Shown in pieces: positions 1-9,323 of a stretch of 64,000 nt of DNA. The position numbers were made by a program, and so were the translations under genes. Below the pieces are notes generated by a model. The model had not been told where the DNA came from, ran no database searches, and saw only the letters and a program-made list of their open reading frames with translations. The DNA is from an uncultured Dokdonia sp. (GTDB lineage: Bacteria > Bacteroidota > Bacteroidia > Flavobacteriales > Flavobacteriaceae). The first letter of the stretch is position 1. The number at the start of each line of letters is the position of its first letter. The DNA lies in assembly GCF_947492815.1 (NCBI RefSeq), contig NZ_CANLOB010000010.1, forward strand, positions 1-64,000, in the 5' to 3' direction.

Positions 1-69
1 AGACCACATCAAAGCTTAGACGGGTTAGCACCTAATAAATTTAATCAAAACTGTCAACGAATTAGGTAA
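1..69 (+). mobile_element. C-terminal tail of an IS3-family transposase (OrfB), cut by the window edge
   Basis: The first 22 codons read in frame 1 as RPHQSLDGLAPNKF and so on, with a TAA stop at 67-69. RPHxSLxGLxPxxF is the typical C-terminal signature of the rve integrase domain of IS3-family OrfB transposases. Only the tail is in the window, so it cannot be told whether the element is intact. I could not fix its terminal inverted repeat; the bases just after the stop are candidates. It would be an insertion sequence just upstream of the leucine genes. Confidence 0.6.
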
Positions 70-390
70 CCTTTACAATTTCGACAGAACGAGGAACGAG
101 TGACGAGAAATCGCATAACAGTAAGTATAACGTTGTGTTACCTGTATAATCTCTCCTCCTATCGATATGATTAAATGATTATGGTAATTAGAATGAGATT
201 CCCGTCTTCACGGGAATCAAAATTCAGTCATTTCAGTATAAAGAATTAAAAAATAATTAGATAGCTATAAGAAACAGCTAATTTTACATACATATAAAGT
301 CAAATTTTAATCCGAATGATGAATTAGAACCTCGTAATAGATTTTCTAATACATCATACGGATATAACACCAGCCTTAATGGGCGTACAC
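70..390. other. Intergenic region between IS tail and leuC
   Basis: No coding frame is convincing here. It contains a perfect 8-bp stem hairpin at 197-218 (GATTCCCG, six-base loop, CGGGAATC). The same hairpin type recurs at 2776-2795 and, split by an insertion, near 2540-2575, so it belongs to a dispersed intergenic repeat. The leuC promoter must lie here unless the gene is transcribed from further upstream; no clear TAnnTTTG box was found. Confidence 0.5.
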
Positions 391-1803
391 ATGGGAAAAA
401 CATTATTTGATAAAGTTTGGGATGCACACGTGGTAGATACCATACCCGATGGGCCTCAGATTTTATATATCGACAAACATTTAATACACGAGGTCACGAG
501 TCCGCAGGCATTTAATGAGCTGGAAGCAAGAGGGATTCCTATTGCACGTCCAGATCAGATTGTAGCCACGGCAGATCATAATACACCTACCGTAAATCAG
601 CATTTGCCTGTTCAGGATCCGCTTTCGCGAAATCAACTCGAGCAACTCACTAAAAATTGTGAGAAGCATGGAATTACCTTATACGGATTAGGACATCAAT
701 ACAATGGGATTGTGCACGTAATGGCTCCAGAATTAGGCATCACACAACCCGGCATGACCATGGTATGTGGTGATAGCCATACCAGTACACATGGTGCTTT
801 TGGAAGTATCGCTTTTGGTATTGGCACCAGCCAAGTAGCACAAGTATTTGCGAGCCAAAGTCTTTTACTTAAAAAACCAAAAAGTCTCCGCGTTAGCGTC
901 AATGGAACCTTAGCGCCTGGTGTATTACCTAAAGATGTGATCTTATATATAATCTCGCAAATAGGCACCAATGCCGGTACAGGTTATTTCTGCGAATATG
1001 CAGGAAATGTCTTTGAAGAAATGTCTATGGAAGGCCGTATGACCGTTTGTAATATGAGTATCGAAATGGGGGCTCGTGGCGGCATGATTGCACCAGACCA
1101 AACAACATTTGATTATATAGAAGGAAAGAAATTTGCTCCTAGAAATGATGATGCTACTTCGACTTCGCTCAGCACAAGTTTCGCGAAAGCGGTATCCTAC
1201 TGGAAAACACTTCCTACCGATGCAGATGCTACGTTTGATAAAGAATATCACTTTGATGCCGCAGCTATTGCACCGATGCTTACCTATGGAACCAATCCCG
1301 GTATGGGCATCAAAATAAATGAGCATATCCCAGAAACAGGCGATATGACCTTTGAAAAAGCCTTAGAATACATGGATTTTAAAGGCGGGTCTCAATTACT
1401 AGACACCACAATTAATTATGTGTTTATAGGAAGTTGTACCAATTCTCGTATTGAAGATTTTAGAGTCGCAGCCAGCTATGTAAAAGGAAAACAAAAAGCA
1501 TCCAATGTAAACGCTTGGTTGGTACCAGGATCGCAACAAGTTGTAAAACAACTAGAAGAAGAAGGTCTTGATGAGGTGTTTAAAAATGCAGGATTTACAT
1601 TAAGAGAGCCGGGATGTTCTGCATGTCTAGCGATGAATGACGATAAAATTCCTGCAGGGGAGTATTGTGTCTCTACGTCCAACAGAAACTTTGAAGGACG
1701 TCAAGGACAAGGATCTCGTACCATACTGGCAAGTCCGCTGGTAGCAGCAGCTACTGCCATAGAAGGAAAAATAGTAGATATCACTAAAACTATACTTACG
1801 TAA
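391..1803 (+). CDS. leuC: 3-isopropylmalate dehydratase large subunit
   Basis: This is the large subunit of isopropylmalate isomerase, the [4Fe-4S] enzyme that interconverts 2- and 3-isopropylmalate in cytoplasmic leucine synthesis. The cluster ligands are visible as C349 (GSCTNSR) and C409/C412 (EPGCSACLA), almost the same spacing as in well-studied Leu[10 protein letters not shown] and [13 protein letters not shown] are the aconitase substrate motifs. The length of 470 residues is normal. I start at ATG 391 ([10 protein letters not shown]), which matches the usual family N-terminus; an in-frame ATG at 379 would add four residues. It overlaps leuD by one base, implying coupled translation. 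The gene carries two copies of the dispersed palindrome (621 and 1178), read as LSRN and SFAKA. Confidence 0.96.
   Translation: MGKTLFDKVWDAHVVDTIPDGPQILYIDKHLIHEVTSPQAFNELEARGIPIARPDQIVATADHNTPTVNQHLPVQDPLSRNQLEQLTKNCEKHGITLYGLGHQYNGIVHVMAPELGITQPGMTMVCGDSHTSTHGAFGSIAFGIGTSQVAQVFASQSLLLKKPKSLRVSVNGTLAPGVLPKDVILYIISQIGTNAGTGYFCEYAGNVFEEMSMEGRMTVCNMSIEMGARGGMIAPDQTTFDYIEGKKFAPRNDDATSTSLSTSFAKAVSYWKTLPTDADATFDKEYHFDAAAIAPMLTYGTNPGMGIKINEHIPETGDMTFEKALEYMDFKGGSQLLDTTINYVFIGSCTNSRIEDFRVAASYVKGKQKASNVNAWLVPGSQQVVKQLEEEGLDEVFKNAGFTLREPGCSACLAMNDDKIPAGEYCVSTSNRNFEGRQGQGSRTILASPLVAAATAIEGKIVDITKTILT
621..634. repeat. Dispersed palindrome, degenerate copy inside leuC
   Basis: GCTTTCGCGAAATC differs from the consensus GCTTTCGCGAAAGC only near the 3' end. 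It is read in leuC as P-L-S-R-N, the less common frame for this element. Confidence 0.5.
1178..1190. repeat. Dispersed palindrome inside leuC
   Basis: GTTTCGCGAAAGC is read as S-F-A-K-A in LeuC, in a stretch just after a Ser/Thr-rich insertion ([10 protein letters not shown]). This is a variable part of the protein rather than a catalytic motif. Confidence 0.7.
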
Positions 1804-2393
1804 TGGAAAAATTTACAACATTAACAACAACAGCCATTCCGTTACCTATTGAAAACATAGATACCGATCAGATTATTCCTGCGCGTTTCTTAAAAGCAAC
1901 CGATAAGAAGGGATTTGGTGATAATGTATTTAGAGATTGGCGCTATGATAGTGATGGAAATCTCAATATGGATTTCCCATTAAACGCACCGCAATACAAA
2001 GGGGCACAAATCCTCGTTGCTGGTGACAATTTTGGTTGTGGTTCGAGTCGTGAGCACGCCGCATGGGCGATTGCTGGATACGGTTTAAAGGTGGTGATTT
2101 CAAGCTTTTTTGCCGATATCTTTAAAGGAAATGCACTTAATAATGGACTGCTTCCTATTCAGGTATCTCCCGATTTTTTAAAACAATTACTTACGACTGT
2201 TCAAGAAAATCCAGCAACAAAAATCACAGTCGATTTGGAAAATCAGGTGGTGGAGACCTCTTTCGCGAAAGCGGAATTTGAGATAGACCCGTACAAGAAA
2301 GTGTGTCTGATCAATGGGTATGATGATATTGACTTTTTAGTGAGTAAAAAAGATACGATTGAGGCATTTGAGAAAGAACGAATGGTATTTTGA
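1803..2393 (+). CDS. leuD: 3-isopropylmalate dehydratase small subunit
   Basis: The small (swivel-domain) subunit partners LeuC in isopropylmalate isomerase. Family marks are [14 protein letters not shown] near the N-terminus and [14 protein letters not shown] in the middle; the 196-residue length is standard. The start ATG overlaps the leuC stop (TAATGG), so the two subunits are translationally coupled in equal amounts. A copy of the dispersed palindrome at 2260 is read as T-S-F-A-K-A-E. Downstream, the order usual in related bacteria (leuA next) is not followed; a repeat-rich gap separates it from leuB. Confidence 0.96.
   Translation: MEKFTTLTTTAIPLPIENIDTDQIIPARFLKATDKKGFGDNVFRDWRYDSDGNLNMDFPLNAPQYKGAQILVAGDNFGCGSSREHAAWAIAGYGLKVVISSFFADIFKGNALNNGLLPIQVSPDFLKQLLTTVQENPATKITVDLENQVVETSFAKAEFEIDPYKKVCLINGYDDIDFLVSKKDTIEAFEKERMVF
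2260..2273. repeat. Dispersed palindrome inside leuD
   Basis: CTTTCGCGAAAGCG is read as S-F-A-K-A in LeuD at about residues 153-158, on the surface-exposed C-terminal side of the swivel domain by position. Confidence 0.75.
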
Positions 2394-2871
2394 AATACGA
2401 AATACAAAAATCAAAATAGAGTACTACTCTAAAATAGAGTGTTACTCTATTTGAAATGAAAGGTGATTGAGTGATTTTAAAACGTAACAAAGTGAAGTTT
2501 AAAATCGTATCGAAATCACCGAATCGTATACTAATGAGATTCTCGCCGGAGTTTATCCTGAGCGATAGACGAAGGGCGGGAATGAAATGAAAATTCTCTC
2601 CTAGAAAGGTGTCACACTGAGTACTTCGACAAGCTCAGCATAACACCTGTCGAAGTGAGGGATTGAAGAACAGGAATATAAATAAAAATAAAGGACATTG
2701 AGTGATTTTAGTATGTAGCGACTAGCGAAATACCAAAATAGTATCGAAATGACCGACTCGTATACTAATGATAAGATTCCCGCCTTCGCGGGAATAAAAT
2801 AAAATAACCCTTATTAAAAGGAAGTATAAAACGAATTAAAAAGATCCTCGTACATAGACGAGGCATATATT
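2394..2871. repeat. Repeat-filled leuD-leuB intergenic region
   Basis: There is no gene in these 478 bases. Two diverged direct copies of one repeat are visible: about 2463-2542 and 2692-2780. Both read TTGAGTGATTTTA, a variable middle, then GTATCGAAAT and CGTATACTAATG. Copy 2 ends in a tight hairpin (2776-2783 with 2788-2795, loop CTTC). In copy 1 the matching stem halves (ATTCTCGCC and GGCGGGAAT) are separated by about 27 bases containing TTATCCTGAGCGATAGACG, as if another repeat had landed in the loop. Between the copies is a further CTTCGACAAGCTCAGCATAA-type segment. No leuA frame remains. Confidence 0.7.
2776..2795. terminator. Short perfect hairpin (repeat unit end)
   Basis: ATTCCCGC and GCGGGAAT form an 8-bp stem with a CTTC loop. 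There is no clean T-tail (the following bases are AAAATAAAAT), so it is better viewed as part of the intergenic repeat than as a proven terminator. Confidence 0.35.
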
Positions 2872-3987
2872 ATGAACTACAACATTGCAGTAATCCCTGG
2901 AGATGGGATAGGACCCGAAGTAACAGCACAGGCTCAAAAAGCGCTTGATGCTATTGCAGATATGTTTGATCATCACTTCACCTATACACCTGCATTAATG
3001 GGTGCGTGTGCTATAGATGCAACAGGAAATCCATTACCTGAAGAAACGATTGATATTTGTGAAGCTGCCGATGCTATTTTATTTGGTGCGATTGGGCATC
3101 CAAAATATGATAATGATCCAAATGCAAAGGTACGTCCTGAGCAAGGGTTATTACGACTTCGTAAATCACTTGGACTTTTCTGTAATATCAGACCTGTAAA
3201 GGCCTACAATCAACTTATTGAACGTTCGCCTTTGAAAAAAGAGCGTATTGTGGGAACCGATATTTCTATTTATCGCGAACTCACAGGTGGGATTTATTTT
3301 GGAGAAAAACACTTAAGTGACGATGGTCAAATAGCTTCCGATGGATGTTCCTATTCGGTAGAAGAGATTAGTCGTATTGCGCATTTGGCGTTTAAAGAAG
3401 CGCTTTCGCGAAAGCGTAAACTCACCCTTGTCGATAAGGCAAATGTGTTGGAAACATCGCGTTTATGGCGTAAAACCGTGACAGAAATAGCAAAAGAGTA
3501 TCCAGATGTAGCACTTGATTTTCTATTTGTAGATAATGCGGCCATGCAAATGATCCTCAACCCAAAGCAATTTGATGTGATTCTAACAGAGAATTTATTT
3601 GGTGATATTATCTCTGATGAAGCAAGCGTAATAGGCGGTTCGATAGGATTATTAGCTTCGGCATCTATTGGGACAGACAATGCATTATTTGAGCCTATTC
3701 ATGGGAGTTTTCCACAAGCGACCGGGAAGGATATTGCCAATCCGTTAGCAAGTATTTTAAGTGCCGCGATGTTATTACGTCACTTGAATTTACACAAAGA
3801 AGCAGCACTGGTAGAAGAAGCCGTTGAAAAATCATTAGAACTTGGGTTTACCACAGAAGATTTGAATGCCGAAAATCCATTTGGCACCTCAAAAGTAGGT
3901 GATTTTATTGCCGATTTTATCATGAATCCAGAAGATCCTAATCGCAATTTTGAAAACATATTTGTGGGACAAAGCACGATTATCTAA
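2872..3987 (+). CDS. leuB: 3-isopropylmalate dehydrogenase
   Basis: This cytoplasmic enzyme oxidatively decarboxylates 3-isopropylmalate with NAD+ in leucine synthesis. The N-terminal GDGIGPEV, the RELTGGIYFGE substrate region, VDNAAMQM, LTENLFGDIISDEAS (metal-binding aspartates) and EPIHGSFPQATGKDIANP (NAD loop) are all present; 371 residues is typical. A perfect 16-bp copy of the dispersed palindrome at 3401 is read as A-L-S-R-K-R, where homologs commonly have a basic AxxRxKK segment, so the element may have been accommodated in a tolerant position. A stem-loop terminator follows at 4030. Confidence 0.96.
   Translation: MNYNIAVIPGDGIGPEVTAQAQKALDAIADMFDHHFTYTPALMGACAIDATGNPLPEETIDICEAADAILFGAIGHPKYDNDPNAKVRPEQGLLRLRKSLGLFCNIRPVKAYNQLIERSPLKKERIVGTDISIYRELTGGIYFGEKHLSDDGQIASDGCSYSVEEISRIAHLAFKEALSRKRKLTLVDKANVLETSRLWRKTVTEIAKEYPDVALDFLFVDNAAMQMILNPKQFDVILTENLFGDIISDEASVIGGSIGLLASASIGTDNALFEPIHGSFPQATGKDIANPLASILSAAMLLRHLNLHKEAALVEEAVEKSLELGFTTEDLNAENPFGTSKVGDFIADFIMNPEDPNRNFENIFVGQSTII
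3401..3416. repeat. Dispersed palindrome inside leuB
   Basis: CGCTTTCGCGAAAGCG is a perfect 16-bp palindrome read as A-L-S-R-K-R, the minority reading frame (most coding copies are read AFAKA). Confidence 0.85.
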
Positions 3988-4029
3988 AAATAGTTTTAGC
4001 CATAGCAGCAATGCTAGGTTTCTTGAAAA

Positions 4030-4062
4030 GTCAGACATATGTGTACGTGTCTGGCTTTTTTT
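4030..4062 (+). terminator. Rho-independent terminator of leuB
   Basis: A 9-bp stem (GTCAGACAT with GTGTCTGGC, allowing G-U pairs) is followed by a run of seven T at 4056-4062. Confidence 0.75.
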
Positions 4063-4072
4063 GTTTGGGTAG

Positions 4073-4100
4073 TTGAATTTATAATATTCGATTAGATTTG
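4073..4100 (+). promoter_or_regulatory. Bacteroidota-type promoter (TTG-N17-TAnnTTTG)
   Basis: TTG at 4073-4075, a 17-base spacer and TAGATTTG at 4093-4100 match the consensus described for Flavobacterium. Transcription would begin near 4106, so ATG 4112 would be almost leaderless while ATG 4166 would have a leader of about 60 bases. Confidence 0.55.
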
Positions 4101-4165
4101 TACTATAAATAATGGAACATATATCTTATATATTTGTTATAAGGAGTTATGAATATCCAAAACAA

Positions 4166-4861
4166 ATGAACGACAATCTAATAGCAATATTAATAATTCT
4201 TATATATTTCTCACCTGTTTTTTATCAATTAAGCGTGGTGATAAAAGAGCATAGAAAAGGGAATAAAATTCCTTTAAGGAAATTCAAAAAAATTCTAATA
4301 TATAGTTTAGCCATAATAACACCTGTAATCATAGGGTTTGCAATCTTAAGCCATAACAATTATTTGAATTATGAAAAGCCTATGACTTTTGATAAATACA
4401 ATCAGATAACCTTTGAGAATTTTAGAGGGTTAGAGTTTTTTAAAAAATCACTTTATGGAAGCAAAAGATTTGCATATGTTGTTACATCAATAGAGAGTGA
4501 CATTGACAACAATTCTGTAACTGTTCAATCTCTTTTTTATCCATCGCGTTCATTTGTTTACAAAAAGAGCACCAACAGCAAAGAGCTCTTAACACATGAA
4601 AAATATCATATAAAAATTACTGAATTGTTTTCAAGAAAAGCAAAAGAAAAAATATCAAAACTTAATAAATTTGACAAAAATAAGATTGAGAAAATAATTC
4701 AACAAACAGAAAAAGAAGAAAGAATATTTCAAAAAGAATATGACTACAACACTTTCCATAGTTATGTTTTAAGTGAACAAAAAAGATACGAGAAAGAAAT
4801 TGACAGTTTACTAAATATATTGATCGAGTATAAAAAAATAAAAATCGAATTTAATGAATAG
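4166..4861 (+). CDS. Hypothetical membrane protein with coiled-coil C-terminal part
   Basis: I do not recognise the family. Two hydrophobic segments near the N-terminus (about residues 3-22 and 40-62 from this start) predict an inner-membrane anchor, followed by a soluble Lys/Glu-rich region that looks helical or coiled-coil towards the end. I chose ATG 4166 because it opens directly on the first membrane segment; ATG 4112, six bases after the predicted transcription start, would add 18 residues. It overlaps the next gene (a lipoprotein) by eight bases, so the two are probably co-translated and may work together at the envelope. Codon use is AT-rich relative to the leu genes. Confidence 0.7.
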   Translation: MNDNLIAILIILIYFSPVFYQLSVVIKEHRKGNKIPLRKFKKILIYSLAIITPVIIGFAILSHNNYLNYEKPMTFDKYNQITFENFRGLEFFKKSLYGSKRFAYVVTSIESDIDNNSVTVQSLFYPSRSFVYKKSTNSKELLTHEKYHIKITELFSRKAKEKISKLNKFDKNKIEKIIQQTEKEERIFQKEYDYNTFHSYVLSEQKRYEKEIDSLLNILIEYKKIKIEFNE

Positions 4862-5612
4862 AGTTAGGATTATATTTTTTGCTTTAATAAGCATAACACT
4901 TATAAATTGTAAAACAGAAAAACATGAATTTCCAACTGATAAACGCTATTGGGATTTAAACGACTATGATAAAGTAGTTTTTGAACTAAACTATGGGTAT
5001 GAGACTGATGAAAAACTACCAGCTTTTGACGACCCGCAAACTAGAATTATTATAGAAAAACTGACTGATCAACAGAATTTTAAAATTGTTCTTGATGATA
5101 ATGAGTTAGGGCTTAAACACAGGAATGAAGTTGCAGAAAAATTCTTTGAAGAGTGGAAAAATATGAATAAAATCTATAGTGCACTTGACAGAAAAGATCA
5201 ATATTTATATGATATAGAAATGCTTACAGTTTGGCATTTTGGTTTATCACTTCAACTAAAATACTTCAAACTAGGAAACGATCAAATAAAAGAAAATGCG
5301 GATGACCCTAATTCTTTAAGAGTTAAAAATAATATTAAGTCAAACATTAATACTTTAATTAGTAATTACCTGATTTATTTAGACGAGATAAATAACGAAA
5401 AAGCTTTTACGGAAGAAGGTAAAGCAAAACTTGCTGAAGGAATCAACAAATATTTTATTGAATTAATCGAGCTTTATCCGAATGCGAAGTATAGCGGAAT
5501 GAAAAATAAAGCAGAGCTAATGCATAAAAAAAGTAAATCGGATAAAATAAAGTCCTCGTTGAATGTAATAATTAAACTTATTGATTCAAAAAAAGAAACT
5601 GAAAATAAATAA
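4854..5612 (+). CDS. Hypothetical lipoprotein
   Basis: The N-terminus is a short signal peptide ending in the lipobox LINC (Cys at residue 19), so the mature protein should be lipid-anchored in the envelope. The remainder is charged and helix-rich without a motif I can name. The start codon lies inside the end of the upstream membrane-protein gene, an overlap typical of translational coupling. No terminator is obvious downstream. Function unknown. Confidence 0.75.
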   Translation: MNRVRIIFFALISITLINCKTEKHEFPTDKRYWDLNDYDKVVFELNYGYETDEKLPAFDDPQTRIIIEKLTDQQNFKIVLDDNELGLKHRNEVAEKFFEEWKNMNKIYSALDRKDQYLYDIEMLTVWHFGLSLQLKYFKLGNDQIKENADDPNSLRVKNNIKSNINTLISNYLIYLDEINNEKAFTEEGKAKLAEGINKYFIELIELYPNAKYSGMKNKAELMHKKSKSDKIKSSLNVIIKLIDSKKETENK

Positions 5613-5735
5613 CCTATATAATTAATTGTTAGCTTGTATATACTATTATTAAGAAGCTTTCCTTTAGTTCATTTTCTTTTAATAACTCAGTCTTTCAATT
5701 CTATTATATAGAAACACACTAGTATTTCTATATAA

Positions 5736-6162
5736 CAACAATTTGCTAATAATAAACCTCATCCTCACATATGGTATTGGAGGGTACTCTTTATTAATAA
5801 GGGTACATTACCTACAAGTACTAACATCATAGACCCAAAAATGAAACATGAAGGTATGTCTGGAGCCTTTATTTGGGAAGATGAAGGATTATGGGAGGTT
5901 AGGAGCCGTCATCTAATAGATGCATTAAACACGTAATTCATCATCGCATGACGTTAGTTGCGGGACCTGAAAATGATGTCGGAGTGATGCGTTCTAAAAA
6001 ATTTGATAACGTATTTTTGAAATGGCTAAAAAATATTTCCCCAACTGGATAGGATTTGATGAGTCTAGATGCTCCTACAACCCTGAAATAGCAGACAGAA
6101 TGATCCGCATTCGAAAAGTGGCAGATTGGCGATTTCAGAGATTATTGGATGAAGAGTATTAA
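5736..6162 (+). pseudogene. Degraded gene remnant with frameshifts
   Basis: Between two intact genes lie three protein-like pieces in different frames: an open stretch from 5736 to a stop at 5934-5936 (includes SGAFIWEDEGLWEVRSRH), a piece around 5960-6050 (DVGVMRSKKFDNVFLKWLK), and a 46-codon frame 6022-6162 (ATG start, containing YFPNWIGFDESRCSYNPE). The last two join smoothly as FLKWLK-KYFPNWIG if one base is shifted in the A-run at about 6029-6033. The composition is protein-like, so I read this as one or two decayed genes. I do not recognise the family. A genuine small gene at 6022-6162 is the alternative. Confidence 0.45.
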
Positions 6163-6268
6163 ACCCTCATTACGAAGTTCTATTGCATAATCCGGGTTAA
6201 AAAAATATCACACACTACTTTTCACAAACCAACGCACTTATATTCTTACATCAAACATAACTGTCATT

Positions 6269-7537
6269 TTAATCAAAATAGGTGATAGTATGTCTTATAT
6301 CAAAAAGCACTTCTCCATCTGAGTTTATGGTCTTTTCATGAACTAAGTTATTCATATGGTCGTAAGCATAGGTAGTAACCTCAGAGGTTTCGTCTTGGTT
6401 TGCTTGGATATCTGTTTGTATCTTTTTTATTACATTTCCTTTTACATCTTTAAAGTATTCAAACCTTCTGTTAATACTTTGTGTGATTAAAGTCGTCATT
6501 CTTCCATCTTCATTTGAGTCTCTTGAAAGAAGTTTCTCGCCTAACGTATTAGTTTCTTCATTAACATCAAACACCGTAGCAGATCTTATCCTGTTTTTAT
6601 TATTCGTATCATAAACATAAACTTCTCGAAAAGTAGATGTGAATGCTTGATTTCCTGTTTCAATGAGATCATTGTAATTAATCGTTGTTCTGTCTATAAC
6701 ACGACCTAATTCATCATAGGTTGTAATGCACTTTTCTATAGAAGGGTACTTTATATTATAATCTTCAGAGATTTCAATATTATCAGCAACCATAAGTCTT
6801 TTAATGGACATTAGTTTATTATTGTTATCGAACAAACTATCAACCTCAGAAAAAAACTTATTACAGCCTTTAAACGGATAGTAATACTTATAACTCGGTC
6901 TACCGTTATAAGACCGTTCTGTTTTCCATCGTTTGCCTAGAATGTATGTTATTTTTTTACCAGAGTTTATGGTATCTAAATCACCATTACTCTTTTTTTC
7001 TATTTTTTGTTCTTTAACTTCTACAAGTAACCCTTTGATATTATATATGTTTTGAACCCTTATGGTTATAAAGTCAGTAAACCCTTTGAAATTACGTGTC
7101 TCACGTGAGTATTCTTCCACCATATTTTCACCTTCATACATAAACTCATAATCAAAAGTTACCTCTTGATTTTTATCATTTTGATATTTACGAAATGAGA
7201 GTGTGTCCCCAGTTTTATAATATTCATACCTATTTTCCCAATCACCTCCATTAGTAGGGAATCTAATTCCTTTATCATATATCAAAAATCCTTTTTCATT
7301 AAATGTAAGTTCCTGTTTTCTTGGAATATCAACATACATAGAGTAATGAATCCATTTTCCATGATTAAGACTATCAATAGCAACAGAACCACGTACTCGT
7401 TTTGGTTTGACTACATGCTCTTTGATATAATGCTTCACATTTCCTTTTAAATGATAAGACGCATTGGTTTTAATATCCATACTTTGAGACTGTAGCAAAG
7501 AGGAATAAATAACTAAAAGGAGAAAACAACATCTCAT
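6269..7537 (-). CDS. Secreted protein with YD/RHS-like repeats
   Basis: A signal peptide (MRCCFLLLVIYSSLLQSQS) opens the protein when ATG 7537 is used; a TTG at 7558 would add seven residues. The body has irregular short repeats of the form YxxxGxLxxxxxxxxYD, most clearly TTYDELGRVIDRT and YAYDHMNNLVHEK, resembling YD repeats of RHS-type proteins and the MORN-like 'toxin_15' repeats common in Bacteroidota. There is no toxin domain, and the total of 422 residues is far shorter than a true RHS shell. It is probably a periplasmic or surface protein of unknown role. The downstream neighbour is the decayed gene at 5736-6162. Confidence 0.7.
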   Translation of the reverse strand: MRCCFLLLVIYSSLLQSQSMDIKTNASYHLKGNVKHYIKEHVVKPKRVRGSVAIDSLNHGKWIHYSMYVDIPRKQELTFNEKGFLIYDKGIRFPTNGGDWENRYEYYKTGDTLSFRKYQNDKNQEVTFDYEFMYEGENMVEEYSRETRNFKGFTDFITIRVQNIYNIKGLLVEVKEQKIEKKSNGDLDTINSGKKITYILGKRWKTERSYNGRPSYKYYYPFKGCNKFFSEVDSLFDNNNKLMSIKRLMVADNIEISEDYNIKYPSIEKCITTYDELGRVIDRTTINYNDLIETGNQAFTSTFREVYVYDTNNKNRIRSATVFDVNEETNTLGEKLLSRDSNEDGRMTTLITQSINRRFEYFKDVKGNVIKKIQTDIQANQDETSEVTTYAYDHMNNLVHEKTINSDGEVLFDIRHTITYFD

Positions 7538-7745
7538 ACAAAGTGATTTTATAAGCAAAATACAGAGTTTATATAACTATTGCAACGATCGTTAATAATA
7601 CCTATAACACATTAGTGAAATTTAGTTAACTTTAAACGCAGGTATAGAAAATTTAATAGCCTTAGATGTATACAAATCCTAATTGAAAACTAGGATAATT
7701 ACTTCATAACAAATCATACGCTAAACTATTCTAACGTGGTAGAAA

Positions 7746-8135
7746 ATGAAATCAACAAAAGAAATAATAGCTAAAATAGCGTCTTTTACACCTGTAGATG
7801 GAAATTGGTTTAGATTGGACGAGCTTGTAGAGGAGCTTTGGAAAAGTGAAAACCCGGAACTTGCCATTAAATCGCTTTTTGAAGTTTTTGAACGATATCC
7901 AAATGATGATGGAGCTGGTGTTTTCTGGACAGTTTTACACGGATTAGAAACTCTTAGGTATGAAGCATTCTTGTATGATTCCTTACTACGTAAACCTTCT
8001 CACATGGGAATTATAATGCTAAACCGAATTGAAAATAACGGTTCTAAATACATCGCTGGAAAATCAATTATTGAGTTAAAAGAAAATATTAAAAATAACC
8101 CTAAAGTTAACTCAGAATTGATATCTGAATTATAG
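7746..8135 (+). CDS. Hypothetical protein, immunity-protein-like
   Basis: A soluble 129-residue protein without a signal peptide. The composition and motif pattern (DGNWFRLDELVEELW, then FERYPNDDGAGVFWTVLHGLE, then MLNRIENNG) resemble small helical proteins that are often annotated as immunity proteins of polymorphic toxins, but I cannot assign a named family. It sits 27 bases upstream of a DUF4419 gene on the same strand and may be co-transcribed with it. The toxin-immunity idea is inference from size and neighbourhood only. Confidence 0.65.
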   Translation: MKSTKEIIAKIASFTPVDGNWFRLDELVEELWKSENPELAIKSLFEVFERYPNDDGAGVFWTVLHGLETLRYEAFLYDSLLRKPSHMGIIMLNRIENNGSKYIAGKSIIELKENIKNNPKVNSELISEL

Positions 8136-8162
8136 CAGAATTTCTAAAATACAATATCATTA

Positions 8163-9317
8163 ATGAACAGTATAGAAGACAAAAGTATAATTATAAAAGT
8201 AGCAGATGTTACAATAAATACAGAAGCGCTAGCTACTGTTGACGGAAATTCGATGCTCACATCTATTGTACCTAATATACCCGAAGGATCTTCGATAGCT
8301 AAAAATGCATCCTATATTGAACTCCATAAGGAAAAAATAAATGCAAATCATTTTTTATTGATGCTTCAGTTTGCTTTCAACCAACACAAACCTATATCTA
8401 TAACTCCTGATGATATTTGGTTATTAATCTGTCAAGGTTTTGCTGAACATATCAAACTTTATTCGGAGGATTTTAAAGATATGTTAGGAGTAAACGAAAA
8501 GCAGACCATTCAGGTGAGAAGGGATGATTTTGTCATTGGAGGAGATAATCCTTGGGAAGAAGTATTTCCTGAGTTCACAAAAAAAATCGCACAAATACTA
8601 CAAGACGATGTATATCATAATGTTATTTTAGAATTTTCTACATCAACAAAAAAAGAAATAAATGCTTTCGAAATTGCATTTATGGATGCCATGTCAAACT
8701 ATTTTGATTATGAATTTATCTCTTTATGTGGTATTCCTGAAATAGAAATTAGAGGAACTGTTGAGGATTATAACAAAATGATAACGGCTTTAGAAGCATT
8801 AAAAAAATATCAATTAGACTGGTGGATTGACCCTATTATTTTAAACATTAATAAAATTATTCAAACGTTGGAAGGCGTATCTAACACTGACTTTTGGAAT
8901 TCGATATACAAAGAAAACAATGAATCTGGCGGTCCTTTCATTACGGGTTGGATCGCTGATTTCTTCCCATATACAAAAACAAATATAATAGAAGAGCATG
9001 GTCATATTGACTATAGTAAAAGCACTGTTACAAAAGAACAGATCTTAAAAACTATTCGAATTGAAGATGTAAGTTTTGACGATTATAACATTAAGATTCA
9101 TAAAGTAGTTATTAGGAATCCTAGATTTGTAAATGCTAATGATATGATGCTAAAAATAGATGATTTTCCATCAGGACTATCTACTGTTCCATTTAAATGG
9201 AAATTTTTTGATACAGAAATTGATATGAATTTCATTTCTGGTTTTATAGGAATCAAAGAGTCTAAAACACATAATACCTTACAAACTGATATTAATTGGA
9301 TCGTAAATAGAAAATAA
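8163..9317 (+). CDS. DUF4419 domain-containing protein
   Basis: Most of the 384 residues match what I recall of DUF4419: the ITPDDIWLLICQGFAEH segment near residue 80, VRRDDF with NPWEEVFPEF, a central LEFSTSTKKE, YDYEFISLCGIPEI-like stretch, and the C-terminal GGPFITGWIADFFPY. The family is widespread in bacteria and fungi and has no known biochemical activity. No signal peptide or membrane segment is present, so it is likely cytoplasmic. It may share a transcript with the small gene upstream; the next gene starts six bases after the stop. Confidence 0.8.
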   Translation: MNSIEDKSIIIKVADVTINTEALATVDGNSMLTSIVPNIPEGSSIAKNASYIELHKEKINANHFLLMLQFAFNQHKPISITPDDIWLLICQGFAEHIKLYSEDFKDMLGVNEKQTIQVRRDDFVIGGDNPWEEVFPEFTKKIAQILQDDVYHNVILEFSTSTKKEINAFEIAFMDAMSNYFDYEFISLCGIPEIEIRGTVEDYNKMITALEALKKYQLDWWIDPIILNINKIIQTLEGVSNTDFWNSIYKENNESGGPFITGWIADFFPYTKTNIIEEHGHIDYSKSTVTKEQILKTIRIEDVSFDDYNIKIHKVVIRNPRFVNANDMMLKIDDFPSGLSTVPFKWKFFDTEIDMNFISGFIGIKESKTHNTLQTDINWIVNRK

Positions 9318-9323
9318 GAACAT

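Noticed and set aside
6269..7537. A true RHS polymorphic toxin
   Set aside because: At 422 residues it is too short, has no RHS core or toxin domain, and shows only loose YD-type repeats.
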